NCBI GenBank assembly: GCA_035340715.1
Contig: DAOQTX010000001.1
Coordinates: 1-64,000, forward strand
DNA length: 64,000 bases
Source: DAOQTX01 sp035340715
GTDB lineage: Bacteria > Bacteroidota > Bacteroidia > AKYH767-A > OLB10
Direction of reading: 5' to 3'
Numbering within the stretch: position 1 is the stretch's first letter; each line of letters opens with the position of its first letter. The translations under genes were made by a program, and so were the position numbers. Below, one piece after another: positions 8,241 through 16,816 of this stretch. The notes beneath the pieces were generated by a model. The model was not told the DNA's origin. It ran no database searches and saw only the letters and a program-made list of their open reading frames with translations.

Positions 8241-9507
8241 TCTACTCCTCACTCTGATCATAATTATAGGATCTTTTGGCAATTCGCTGGCTCAATTAAC
8301 CAATGTTTCTCCTTATTCTAGATATGGTATTGGAGATATTCAATTTGGCACTTTTATAACGCAGCAAACAATGGGAGGAGTTTCAAGTGCGTATCAATCA
8401 CCATACAGGATTAATTTTAATAACCCTGCTTCTTATTCTTCAATAGCTGCTGCCACATTTGAAACCGGAGGTTTTGCCGAGTCCATATTTTTAAAAACCA
8501 ATCAGAAAAATGATGCAGCCAGCAATAGCAGTATTGGTTATCTTGGAATTGGATTTCCATTAATTAAAGAGAAAGCCGGATTGAGTTTTGGATTGGTTCC
8601 ATTGAGTCAGGTAGGGTATTCAATTGAGTCCTCGCAAAGCGTAGACAGCATAGGTTCTATAAAATATACTTACAATGGAACTGGAGGAATCAATAGGGCT
8701 TACGTTGGCATTGGATATAAAATAAGCCCATCATTCAGCATTGGTTTTAATGCCGCTTATCTTTTTGGTAACCTCAGTCGTTACAGAAGTATTGAATTCC
8801 CAAAAGGAACCAATTATTTTAACACCAGAAACACCAACGATCTTACTGTCAATGATGTCTATTTCAATTTTGGGGCTCAATACAAAAAAGGCTTCAATGA
8901 AAAAACAAGTTTAGTTGTAGGTTCCAACATTAGTTTAGAAAGTAATATCAACAACAAGTCAACTATTCTAAGTGAGAATTATTCTTTATCCTCCATCAAC
9001 TCTCCTATTATAAAAGACACCAGTCAGTTTTTTAAGACCAAGAACAGTGATTTGGTTTTACCATTCATGTATTCATTTGGAGTGATGTTGTATTCAGAAA
9101 AAAAGTGGGTAGCCGGAGTAGATTTCTCAATGCAAAACTGGGCCGACATAGAAGGAAGTTCTCCTCAAACCGAAAATAGCTATCAGATCAATAGTGGAAT
9201 TCAATACACCCCAAAACCAGATGTTTTTGCTGCCAAGTATGTAGAAAAAATGAATTATCGTATGGGGTTACGCTATAATCACTCGTATCTTAATCTAAAC
9301 AACACAAACATTACCGATTATGGCATAAGTGTTGGAATAGGTCTACCGGTTCGAAAAGGATTTGCAGAAATGTCTATGATAAACATAGGAATTGAAGCCG
9401 GTCAGAGAGGAACAACTGATAACGCTCTTTTAAAAGAAACACATATAAAATTTTTATTTGGTGTTGTTATTAACGAAGAGTGGTTTAAAAGAAGAAAATT
9501 TGAGTAA
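8227..9507 (+). CDS. Outer-membrane beta-barrel protein, FadL/OMPP1-like
   Basis: This protein of about 426 residues has a signal peptide (KKSNLLLTLIIIIGSFGNSLAQ) followed by the N-terminal motif NVSPYSRYGIGDI and a long run of alternating beta strands ending in an aromatic-rich C-terminal strand (IKFLFGVVINEEWF), as in FadL/OMPP1-related porins. Such proteins move hydrophobic compounds across the outer membrane; the substrate here is unknown. The start is ambiguous: the ATG at 8197 would overlap coaX by 44 nt and add ten residues, whereas a TTG at 8227 gives a compact signal peptide and follows an A-rich stretch. I prefer TTG weakly. It sits between coaX and a TPR protein in one operon. Confidence 0.8.
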   Translation: MKKSNLLLTLIIIIGSFGNSLAQLTNVSPYSRYGIGDIQFGTFITQQTMGGVSSAYQSPYRINFNNPASYSSIAAATFETGGFAESIFLKTNQKNDAASNSSIGYLGIGFPLIKEKAGLSFGLVPLSQVGYSIESSQSVDSIGSIKYTYNGTGGINRAYVGIGYKISPSFSIGFNAAYLFGNLSRYRSIEFPKGTNYFNTRNTNDLTVNDVYFNFGAQYKKGFNEKTSLVVGSNISLESNINNKSTILSENYSLSSINSPIIKDTSQFFKTKNSDLVLPFMYSFGVMLYSEKKWVAGVDFSMQNWADIEGSSPQTENSYQINSGIQYTPKPDVFAAKYVEKMNYRMGLRYNHSYLNLNNTNITDYGISVGIGLPVRKGFAEMSMINIGIEAGQRGTTDNALLKETHIKFLFGVVINEEWFKRRKFE

Positions 9508-9528
9508 CCAATTATATTATTAAAAAAA

Positions 9529-10824
9529 ATGAAACTTAGAATTACATTTTTATTTCTGTTGATGATTCCCTTTGTAAGCACAAAAGCTCAGGATGGGAAA
9601 TATGGAAAGGATAGTGTAGCATGTATCACTAACATTGCGTTGTTTACCGAGTATTATAAACAAGGTAATTATACCGATGCAACTGAGTTCTGGAAGAAAG
9701 TATTTAGTGATTGTCCCGCTGCACGTAAAAGCACCTATATCTACGGTGAAAACATGTATTTAAAAAGAATTGAAGCTGAAAAGGATGCAACAAAAAAACA
9801 AGGATTGATCGATACCTTAATGATGATTTACGATCAAAGAATTCAATATTATGGTGAACCGGGACCGGTAACAGGTAGAAAAGCAGTTAGCTTCTACACC
9901 TACCATCCCGATAAATTAAAAGAATCATTAAGTCTTTTTAGCAAAAGTATTGAGCTAGCCGGTAACAATAGTGAGGCAAGTGTAGTTTATCGTTATTTCC
10001 AGGTGGTAACTGAAATGTATGATAAAAAGCAAGCGGATAAAGAAATGGTACTTGAGGTGTTTGATCGAGCTTTATCCATTGCCGATCAAAATATTTTAGA
10101 CAGCGTTGACATTGAAAACTTTAGTATTGCTAAGCAAAACATAGAAGCACTGTTTGGCCCCTTTGCCACTTGTGAAGATTTAATCAGCATTTATGGTCCA
10201 AAAGTTAAAGCGTATCCCGACAGCATTGCTTTATTAAAGACTGTTATTAATCTGTTCTCTAGAAAAGGCTGTACCGATTCTCCTCTGTATTTCAGTGCGG
10301 CTGAAAAATTATTCAAAGTAGAACCAAACGCTGCTTTTGCCAGAGAATTAGCACGAGGATATTTAAGTCAAAAGGATTATTCAAAAGCAATGTCGTTCTA
10401 TACCAATGCCGTTGACCAAGAAACAAACGCCACTAAAAAATCTCAGTACTTATTGGAGATGGCTGATTTGAACTTGCGCTATTTGAAAAACTTTGGACAG
10501 GCAAGAGCTTATGCTCAAAAAGCATCCTCTATTCTACCTTCATGGGGTAAGCCTTATATTATGTTAGGTGACATTTATGCAAGTGCTGCAGGTGATTGCG
10601 GAGAAGGATTCAAATACAATGCAGTATTTTGGGCAGTGGTCGATAAATATATCAAGGCAAAAAATGTCGATGCTTCCGTAGCTTCTGAAGCCAATACAAA
10701 AATTGCTACCTATTCGAAATATTATCCGAGCAAGGAAGATGTGTTTTTTCAAGGTTTTCAAGACGGACAATCCTATAAATTAGATTGTTGGATTGGAGAA
10801 ACTACTACAGTTAGAATTAATTAA
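9529..10824 (+). CDS. Periplasmic TPR-repeat protein
   Basis: The 431-residue product starts with a signal peptide (MKLRITFLFLLMIPFVSTKAQ) and is then largely helical with TPR-like units, clearest at residues ~255-350 (FARELARGYLSQKDYSKAMSFY and AQAYAQKASSILPSWGKPYIMLG-type patterns). No enzyme motif is visible. It lies 21 nt after the outer-membrane protein and 25 nt before lptC, a fixed neighbourhood in many Bacteroidota, suggesting a scaffold in envelope or LPS assembly. That role is inferred from position, not from sequence. Confidence 0.82.
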   Translation: MKLRITFLFLLMIPFVSTKAQDGKYGKDSVACITNIALFTEYYKQGNYTDATEFWKKVFSDCPAARKSTYIYGENMYLKRIEAEKDATKKQGLIDTLMMIYDQRIQYYGEPGPVTGRKAVSFYTYHPDKLKESLSLFSKSIELAGNNSEASVVYRYFQVVTEMYDKKQADKEMVLEVFDRALSIADQNILDSVDIENFSIAKQNIEALFGPFATCEDLISIYGPKVKAYPDSIALLKTVINLFSRKGCTDSPLYFSAAEKLFKVEPNAAFARELARGYLSQKDYSKAMSFYTNAVDQETNATKKSQYLLEMADLNLRYLKNFGQARAYAQKASSILPSWGKPYIMLGDIYASAAGDCGEGFKYNAVFWAVVDKYIKAKNVDASVASEANTKIATYSKYYPSKEDVFFQGFQDGQSYKLDCWIGETTTVRIN

Positions 10825-10827
10825 ATG

Positions 10828-10835
10828 TATCTTTG
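10828..10835 (+). promoter_or_regulatory. lptC: Internal -7 element ahead of lptC
   Basis: TATCTTTG matches TAnnTTTG, lies just after the TPR gene stop and 14 nt before the ATG at 10850. It supports 10850 as the lptC start and would let lptC be transcribed apart from the upstream operon genes. Confidence 0.5.
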
Positions 10836-10849
10836 TTGCGGCAAGTAAC

Positions 10850-11401
10850 ATGAGTCGCAATTGGTTAAAAATATCATTAAAGGTTGGCTTGTTGCCAGCC
10901 TTTTTCATTTATGCGTGTAGCAACGATTTAGAGAAAGTTGACCAGATTTCATCTAAAAAAGAAATCCCTATTGAATCTTCTAAAAACGTAGAAGTATTAT
11001 ACAGCGACTCTGCGGTAGTTAAAGTTAAAGTACTTGCGCCTGAAATGGATCGCTACGTTCACCCAGAAGAGTATTTAGAGTTGCCAAAAGGTGTGCACTT
11101 AACATTTTATGATAATCAGTATCAAGCCAGTAGTACGCTTAAAGCTAATTATGCTATCAGAAAAGTTCAGGAGCAAAAAATGGAAGCAAGAGGAAATGTA
11201 GAAGTAGTCAATAACAAAAACGAAAAGCTTAATACAGAAAAGCTCATTTGGGATGAAAACAACCGAAAAATATATACAGATGCCTTTGCGAAAATTACAA
11301 CCGACAAAGAAATAATTTATGGAAACGGGTTCGAGGCGAATGAAGATTTCACACAATATCGTATCTTTAACATCAAAGGAATTATTGACCTTCCTAATTA
11401 A
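10850..11401 (+). CDS. lptC: LPS export periplasmic lipoprotein LptC
   Basis: LptC takes lipopolysaccharide from the inner-membrane LptBFG complex and passes it to LptA across the periplasm. The 183-residue protein starts with MSRNWLKISLKVG, a hydrophobic stretch and a lipobox-like FFIYAC, so it is probably lipid-anchored, as Bacteroidota LptC often is. The body is all-beta: VEVLYSDSAVVKVKVLAPEM, LTFYDNQYQASSTLKANYAI, ARGNVEVVNNKNEKLNTEKLIWDE are typical OstA/LptA-fold repeats. The ATG at 10850 is preferred over 10793, which overlaps the preceding gene and would bury the signal sequence. The stop TAA is followed at once by the next ATG (TAAATG), so the downstream small protein is translationally coupled. 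Confidence 0.88.
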   Translation: MSRNWLKISLKVGLLPAFFIYACSNDLEKVDQISSKKEIPIESSKNVEVLYSDSAVVKVKVLAPEMDRYVHPEEYLELPKGVHLTFYDNQYQASSTLKANYAIRKVQEQKMEARGNVEVVNNKNEKLNTEKLIWDENNRKIYTDAFAKITTDKEIIYGNGFEANEDFTQYRIFNIKGIIDLPN

Positions 11402-11602
11402 ATGCTAAGAATATTAGAAATCAGTTGGTTGTCGTTCTCCATAATCGGTTTGATTATGGGATCGTATAAATTTTTATTCGAAGGAATGGAGTCTTCCATT
11501 TGGTTCTTTCTATTTTCCCTTATTGCCTTCATGTTTTATGTGATCAGACGAAGGCAAAGAATTGCTATGGATAGAGAAAACCATCGCAATTTAAACGGTT
11601 AA
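11402..11602 (+). CDS. Small two-helix membrane protein
   Basis: This 66-residue protein has two hydrophobic segments (residues ~8-26 and ~34-49) and a basic tail (IRRRQRIAMDRENHRN). It starts directly after the lptC stop and ends one base before the next gene, so it belongs to the operon and is real despite its size. A small protein at this place between lptC and a CNNM-family gene recurs in Bacteroidota. Function is unknown; the tail should face the cytoplasm by the positive-inside rule. Confidence 0.8.
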   Translation: MLRILEISWLSFSIIGLIMGSYKFLFEGMESSIWFFLFSLIAFMFYVIRRRQRIAMDRENHRNLNG

Positions 11603-11603
11603 A

Positions 11604-12887
11604 ATGCCCATGGATTATCTTTTTCTTACGCTACTTTCGATTACGCTCATTGCCTTTTTTTCTGGTGTTGAAATTGCATTTCTATCATCCAACAAGTTTA
11701 AAATTGAATTGGATGTTACACAAAATGTGCTGTCCGCTAAAATATTGAGCCGCTTTGTAAAATCCCCCTCTCAATTCATCACTTCAATTCTGATTGGTGT
11801 CAATATTTTCACGGTCATTTTTGGTATCTATTGTACTGCCCTCATAACGCCTGGTTTGATAAACATTCTTCCAGAAAGTTTGAGTGGTAATTTAAGCCTC
11901 CTGCTCATTCAAACCATTATTACAACCATATTTGTTCTTTTTGCAGGTGAGTTTATACCTAAGGCATTGTTTCGACTCAATCCCAATCAAGCATTATCTG
12001 CCCTTTCAATTCCGTTGCTCATATTCTATTTTATAGCCTATCCTTTGGTACAAATTGTACTTTGGCTGGCACATTTTCTACTTAAAATTTTCTTCAACAT
12101 TGAATTCAATGATGATAAACCGGCATTTGGAAGGACCGACCTCGATCATTTTATTGATGAAGTTGATCATTCTCTTGCGACTAAAGGAGAATTGAAGGAT
12201 GAAATTCAAATGTTTCAGAAAGCATTGGATTTTGACCGAATCAAGGTTAGAGAATGTATGATCCCCAGGAATGATTTAGTTGCCATTGATATTGATTCAT
12301 CTATAGAACAGTTAACACAACAATTTATTGATACGGGTTTATCTCGTATCCTGGTTTATAGAGATAATATTGACAACATTATAGGTTTTGTACACACTAT
12401 TGAGTTGTTTAAAAAACCAGAATCAATTCAAGCGGTTTTATTGCCGTTAATGATTGTTCCCGAAACTATGTATGCACGAAAGCTCTTAAGTGATTTTACA
12501 CAAAATCGCAGGAGTGTTGCTGTAGTGGTTGATGAACATGGACTTACGTCCGGAATTATCACTGTAGAGGACATAATTGAAGAAATTTTTGGTGAAATTG
12601 ATGATGAGTTTGATACAGAACAATTGACTGAAAAGGATTTAGGAAACAATGAATACCTCTTCAGCGGGAGATTAGAAGTACATTATTTGAATCAAAAATA
12701 TGGTTTAGAATTACCAGAATCGGATGAATACCTGACTCTAGGTGGATTGGTTTTCCATTATCACGAAAATATCCCTCAATTGAGAGAATTAGTTACTCTA
12801 GGCAATTTTCAATTTTATATCATCTCGCTCAAAAACAATAGTATTGATATGTTGCGTTTAATCATTAGAGGTCAATCTGACCGCTAA
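11604..12887 (+). CDS. CNNM/CorC-type hemolysin-family transporter protein
   Basis: The 427-residue protein has an N-terminal CNNM (DUF21) membrane domain with about four helices (residues ~1-180), a CBS pair (residues ~210-330, with RECMIPRNDLVAID and VVVDEHGLTSGIITVEDI) and a C-terminal CorC/HlyC transporter-associated domain (residues ~345-420, LFSGRLEVHYLNQKYGLELP). Relatives are linked to Mg2+/Co2+ efflux or membrane integrity; the old name hemolysin is misleading. The start could be 11604 or the ATG two codons later. It shares this architecture with the GldE homologue at 23644 but is a separate paralogue in the lptC operon. Confidence 0.9.
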   Translation: MPMDYLFLTLLSITLIAFFSGVEIAFLSSNKFKIELDVTQNVLSAKILSRFVKSPSQFITSILIGVNIFTVIFGIYCTALITPGLINILPESLSGNLSLLLIQTIITTIFVLFAGEFIPKALFRLNPNQALSALSIPLLIFYFIAYPLVQIVLWLAHFLLKIFFNIEFNDDKPAFGRTDLDHFIDEVDHSLATKGELKDEIQMFQKALDFDRIKVRECMIPRNDLVAIDIDSSIEQLTQQFIDTGLSRILVYRDNIDNIIGFVHTIELFKKPESIQAVLLPLMIVPETMYARKLLSDFTQNRRSVAVVVDEHGLTSGIITVEDIIEEIFGEIDDEFDTEQLTEKDLGNNEYLFSGRLEVHYLNQKYGLELPESDEYLTLGGLVFHYHENIPQLRELVTLGNFQFYIISLKNNSIDMLRLIIRGQSDR

Positions 12888-12978
12888 ATTATTTACAAAT
12901 TCCTTTTTGAATTGTATATTCGCGGGTTCATTCCAAAATTAAAATACTCATTTACAAAAGTTTAAATAATTTTCATTT

Positions 12979-15060
12979 ATGGCCATTATAGAAAGAATTA
13001 GGAATAGGGCTGGTTTGCTCATCGGGATTATAGGTTTTAGTATCCTGGCATTTGTTATGAGCGATTTGCTTACATCCAATCGTCCATTCCTTTCAAACGA
13101 TACTAGTGTTGCAGTAGTAGGAGGAGATAAAGTTAACATTCAAGATTTTGAAAACCGTGTCAATAAACTGGTTTTTAATTACAAACTGAATAGCGGAAAT
13201 GAAACCGTTGATCAAAGCACAATGGATCAACTCCGAGAACAGGCATGGGCACAACTCGTGAATGATATGGTAATGGGATCGGAATATCAAAAGATTGGTT
13301 TGAATGTAAGTGCAGATGAATTGTTTGATATGGTTCAAGGGCAAAACATTCATCCTCAGGTTCGCGAAGCATTTAAAGACCCAAATACCGGACAGTTTAA
13401 TGCCGCACAAGTCATTAATTTTTTGAAAAACATGGACAGCGATCCAACAGGAAAATCAAGAGCACAATGGGTGCTGTTTGAAAACGGAATGCGTGAAGAA
13501 CGTTTGGGAGCTAAATACAATGCAATGCTTTCAGGTGGTGTTTATGTTACTTCAATCGAGTCAGAAAATTATCGATTGGCCAACGGAAGAAAGAGTACGA
13601 TTAACTATGTACATGTAAACTACAACACGATTAATGACAGCGGTATAACTTTAACTGATGCTGAATTAAGAGCTGCTTACGAAGCAAATAAAAACAAATA
13701 CAAGCAAGAAAACTCTTCTCAAATTTCTTATGTAATCTATGATGTGCTTCCTTCAGCCAATGACCGTTTAAGAGCATTAGAATCGGCTAACAAGGCTGCA
13801 GAAGATTTTAGAAATACAAAAAATGATTCATTGTTTGCTGTTTCAAATAGTGATAATCCGGTAGATTTAAATTTTAAAGCTAAAGGTGATTTTGCACCTG
13901 CTATAGATTCTATAATATTTTCATTAAATACCGGAACAGTAATTGGCCCTTACGAAGAAAGTGGCTTTTATAAAGTTTCAAAAGTTATTGCGTTCAAAAC
14001 AATTCCCGATTCAGTAAAAGCGCGTCATATTCTTTTTAAAGTGGATAACCCAGCGAATGATGCTATGGCCAAAGCTGCAGCTGATAGTATAAAGAACCTT
14101 ATTGACAATGGTCAACCATTTGAAACATTTGCATTATTAAGCGCAGATCCTGGATCAGCACAAAAAGGTGGTGATTTAGGTTGGTTCCAAGCCGGAATGA
14201 TGGTGCAGAATTTTAATGATGCTTGCTTTTATGGTAAGAAGGGTGACCTAGTGATTGTAAAAACTGAGTTTGGTTATCATATCATTAATGTAACGGATCA
14301 AAGTAACGGTAAATTAAATGCTCAAGTTTACACAATTGACTTGGGAATTGAGGCTGGAAGTGACACCTATCAAGAAGCATTTGCACGAGCTAACGCTTTC
14401 GCTTCGCAATACAGAACAGCCGCAGAATTTGATAAAGCAGTTACAGAACAAAAGCTGCAAATTAAAACAGCTGACTTTGTTAGAGAAACCGATAAAACCA
14501 TACCAGGTGTTGAAAGCGCTAGGGAAATAGTTCGATGGTCATATACTGGAGAAATAGGTGAAATCTCTAAAGCTTTTGAAGCGGACGACAAGTTTGTGGT
14601 AGCAAAATTAATTGACCGAAAAGAGAAAGGAATAGCAAAACTGGAACAAGTTAAACCTCAGGTAGAAGCAGAAGCTAGAAAGCAAAAGAAGTTTGAAATG
14701 ATAAGTGCTAAGATGGCCGGAGGTGATATAAATACAATAGCTACAAGCATCGGAACTTCTGTTCAACAAGCCGGTGAATTAACTTTTGGATCAGGATATA
14801 TACAGAATTTAGGCACGGAACCTGAAGTTGCCGGAACAGTATTTGGAATGAAAGTAGGTGAAACCTCTAAACCGATTAAAGGAAATACCGGAGTATTTAT
14901 TGTTCAAGTTCACAATTTTGTTGAGGCTCCGGTTGATGGTGGAGGCATCGACAACAGAAGCACTTTATTGAGTACATTTAAACAACGCGTTCAATACGAA
15001 GTTTCAAATGCTTTACGTGAGAAAGCAAACATAAAAGATAATCGTGGTAAGTTTTATTAG
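12979..15060 (+). CDS. Membrane-anchored periplasmic peptidyl-prolyl isomerase, PpiD/SurA-like
   Basis: The 693-residue protein assists folding of exported and outer-membrane proteins. It has one N-terminal membrane anchor (residues ~11-32), a SurA/PpiD N-terminal chaperone region (VGGDKVNIQDFENRVN to about residue 170), a parvulin rotamase domain at ~345-440 (ARHILFKV, SADPGSAQKGGDLGWF, FGYHII) and a second, degenerate parvulin-like region (~500-600) before the C-terminus. That layout is PpiD-like, with an anchor and not a cleaved signal. It follows the CNNM gene by about 90 bp and ends at a strong bidirectional hairpin. Its neighbourhood with lptC and an outer-membrane protein fits a role in outer-membrane biogenesis. 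Confidence 0.92.
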   Translation: MAIIERIRNRAGLLIGIIGFSILAFVMSDLLTSNRPFLSNDTSVAVVGGDKVNIQDFENRVNKLVFNYKLNSGNETVDQSTMDQLREQAWAQLVNDMVMGSEYQKIGLNVSADELFDMVQGQNIHPQVREAFKDPNTGQFNAAQVINFLKNMDSDPTGKSRAQWVLFENGMREERLGAKYNAMLSGGVYVTSIESENYRLANGRKSTINYVHVNYNTINDSGITLTDAELRAAYEANKNKYKQENSSQISYVIYDVLPSANDRLRALESANKAAEDFRNTKNDSLFAVSNSDNPVDLNFKAKGDFAPAIDSIIFSLNTGTVIGPYEESGFYKVSKVIAFKTIPDSVKARHILFKVDNPANDAMAKAAADSIKNLIDNGQPFETFALLSADPGSAQKGGDLGWFQAGMMVQNFNDACFYGKKGDLVIVKTEFGYHIINVTDQSNGKLNAQVYTIDLGIEAGSDTYQEAFARANAFASQYRTAAEFDKAVTEQKLQIKTADFVRETDKTIPGVESAREIVRWSYTGEIGEISKAFEADDKFVVAKLIDRKEKGIAKLEQVKPQVEAEARKQKKFEMISAKMAGGDINTIATSIGTSVQQAGELTFGSGYIQNLGTEPEVAGTVFGMKVGETSKPIKGNTGVFIVQVHNFVEAPVDGGGIDNRSTLLSTFKQRVQYEVSNALREKANIKDNRGKFY

Positions 15061-15079
15061 GATATAATTCTTACCCTAT

Positions 15080-15107
15080 AAAAACCACACTTCTCAGTGT
15101 GGTTTTT
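15080..15107. terminator. Bidirectional rho-independent terminator
   Basis: A perfect 12-bp stem (AAAAACCACACT / AGTGTGGTTTTT) with loop TCTC lies between the convergent ppiD-like gene and gldH. It has A and T runs on both sides, so it can stop transcription in either direction. Confidence 0.85.
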
Positions 15108-15580
15108 TATTGGGCATATTCAAGTCTCATTCCGATATCTTCAATACCTAAAAGCGGATTTATCCGCATGGCCTGCATTATTTCAAATCGATATTCCCCC
15201 AACTCTTTAAACTTAAAGCCTCGCACAAACAATGTTTGTTTTGCATATAGATCGCCTATGCCATTGCCCAGCCACTTTCCAGACTCCTCAGCCAAAATAA
15301 TCTCTGCCGTGTCGCGCTGTACTATTCCCGAAGGAGTATACGTATTAATGAAAAGATATAAATTGCTGAATTTATAATCACCAACATTTCTTGTATTTAA
15401 GTACAAATGATATGATTTTGATGTATCGGGAACGTCAATTAGAAAATCTATAGATTCATTCATATCCCAGCCTTTCGCTCCAATTGCTTTATTGCTTTCA
15501 AATACTCTTTGTTGGTCGCAGGAAACAACTAGAAAAAATAAATACAATAATGTTATAAATCGTATGAAACTAAATTTCAT
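15107..15580 (-). CDS. gldH: Gliding motility lipoprotein GldH
   Basis: GldH is an outer-envelope lipoprotein required for gliding in Flavobacterium. The 157-residue product has a lipoprotein signal (FITLLYLFFLVVSC, lipidated Cys near residue 21), then DQQRVFESNKAI and a beta-rich body with the family pattern YHLYLNTRNVGDYKFSNLYLF and PSGIVQRDTAEIILAEESGKWLG. Length is normal. The ATG at 15580 is preferred over a TTG at 15589; the ricT stop overlaps just upstream, so the two are translationally linked. Presence of gldH suggests the T9SS/gliding machinery, though gldH is also found in non-gliding T9SS bacteria. Confidence 0.9.
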   Translation of the reverse strand: MKFSFIRFITLLYLFFLVVSCDQQRVFESNKAIGAKGWDMNESIDFLIDVPDTSKSYHLYLNTRNVGDYKFSNLYLFINTYTPSGIVQRDTAEIILAEESGKWLGNGIGDLYAKQTLFVRGFKFKELGEYRFEIMQAMRINPLLGIEDIGMRLEYAQ

Positions 15581-15585
15581 GCTCC

Positions 15586-16785
15586 TCAATTCTTATCCTT
15601 CTTTTGAGAGGATGGCTTTCTAAATGAACGTTTGTTCTTATTCTTTTTTCTCTTTTTCTTTTTCTGATCCATCCTTGTCAAACTGTCTTGCCCTACTACA
15701 TCGGCATATGATATTTCCACCTCTGCTTTTGATTCAGAGAATTCTTTTAAATCTTCCGGGAATTTGCTTCTACCGTTCATCTCTAAAATTTCATTCACTC
15801 GATCGACACTCATCATAATCCATGAATCACTAGTCATGAGAGCAGCGTCTTCTCCGGAAAGCTCCCTCTTGTCATAAGCAAACCACATCAATCGTTTGAA
15901 AATGTCTGTCTTTTGGTGATAGGCATTTCCTTTTTTTGTTTTGAGCACCGTGTTTCCGGTCGGAATATCTTTCAAGGCATCCATATAACTATCCAACTCA
16001 TAATTCAAACAACATTTCAACTTTCCGCATTGACCGGCTAACTTAAGCGGATTGAGCGATAAGTTTTGATAACGTGCTGCACTGGTAGATACGCCTTTAA
16101 AATCGGTGAGCCATGTACTGCAACAAAGTTCTCTTCCACAAGACCCAATGCCACCAAGACGACTGGCTTCCTGTCGCATTCCCACCTGCCTCATCTCAAT
16201 TTTTATACGAAATTCGTCAGCTAATTTTTTTATCAATTCACGAAAATCAACTCTACCATCAGCGGTGTAAAAAAATGTGGCTTTCTTTCCATCACCTTGA
16301 AATTCAACATCACTCAACTTCATCACCAGATTTAACTTCAAAGCAATCTTCCTTGCTTTGTGCATGGTTTCGAATTCCTTATCCTTTGCCGAATTCCATT
16401 TAGATATATCCGATTCGGATGCTTTTCTAAATATCTTTTTGACTACATCCTCATCTAAATTAACTTGTTTCTTTTTCAATTGAAGTTTCACCAAATCGCC
16501 CGTAAGCGATACCGTGCCAATATCATGTCCCGGATTACCTTCAACGGCCACTACATCGCCAGAGTCAAGCATTATTTTTTCGTGATTTCGAAAATATTCT
16601 TTTCGACTTCCTTTAAATTGTACTTCAACGATGTCTAAATATTTCTCACCGGGATTTAAGGACATGTTCGACAGCCAATCATAAACATTTAATTTGTTAC
16701 ATCCAGATGTTCCACAAGTGGAATGGTTGGAGCAGCCTTTTGGTGGCTCAGTACTTTGGTCAGTATTTTGATTTGATAAATTCAT
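15586..16785 (-). CDS. ricT: PSP1-domain protein, RicT/YaaT homologue
   Basis: The 399-residue protein carries the PSP1 domain (residues ~45-260) with the cysteine-rich signature GGIGSCGRELCCSTWL and CGKLKCCLNYE, and an extra N-terminal Cys cluster (CSNHSTCGTSGC, residues ~19-30). In Bacillus, RicT (YaaT) is part of an iron-sulfur complex that stimulates RNase Y-dependent mRNA processing. In Bacteroidota its role is not established. The C-terminus is a very basic low-complexity tail (KKKKRKKNKNKRSFRKPSSQ) that could bind RNA. It sits between holB and gldH, a conserved order in Bacteroidota. Confidence 0.9.
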   Translation of the reverse strand: MNLSNQNTDQSTEPPKGCSNHSTCGTSGCNKLNVYDWLSNMSLNPGEKYLDIVEVQFKGSRKEYFRNHEKIMLDSGDVVAVEGNPGHDIGTVSLTGDLVKLQLKKKQVNLDEDVVKKIFRKASESDISKWNSAKDKEFETMHKARKIALKLNLVMKLSDVEFQGDGKKATFFYTADGRVDFRELIKKLADEFRIKIEMRQVGMRQEASRLGGIGSCGRELCCSTWLTDFKGVSTSAARYQNLSLNPLKLAGQCGKLKCCLNYELDSYMDALKDIPTGNTVLKTKKGNAYHQKTDIFKRLMWFAYDKRELSGEDAALMTSDSWIMMSVDRVNEILEMNGRSKFPEDLKEFSESKAEVEISYADVVGQDSLTRMDQKKKKRKKNKNKRSFRKPSSQKKDKN

Positions 16786-16816
16786 ATGTATAATAATACG
16801 TTAATAATTAGAAACA

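Noticed and set aside
10793..10849. Upstream ATG start for lptC at 10793
   Set aside because: It overlaps the preceding gene and a -7 promoter element lies between it and the ATG at 10850 that begins the lipoprotein signal.
11604..12887. Calling the lptC-operon CNNM protein GldE
   Set aside because: It shares architecture with GldE, but the copy at 23644 occupies the mutY-ssb-gldE locus and begins with the GldE-like DPDS segment.
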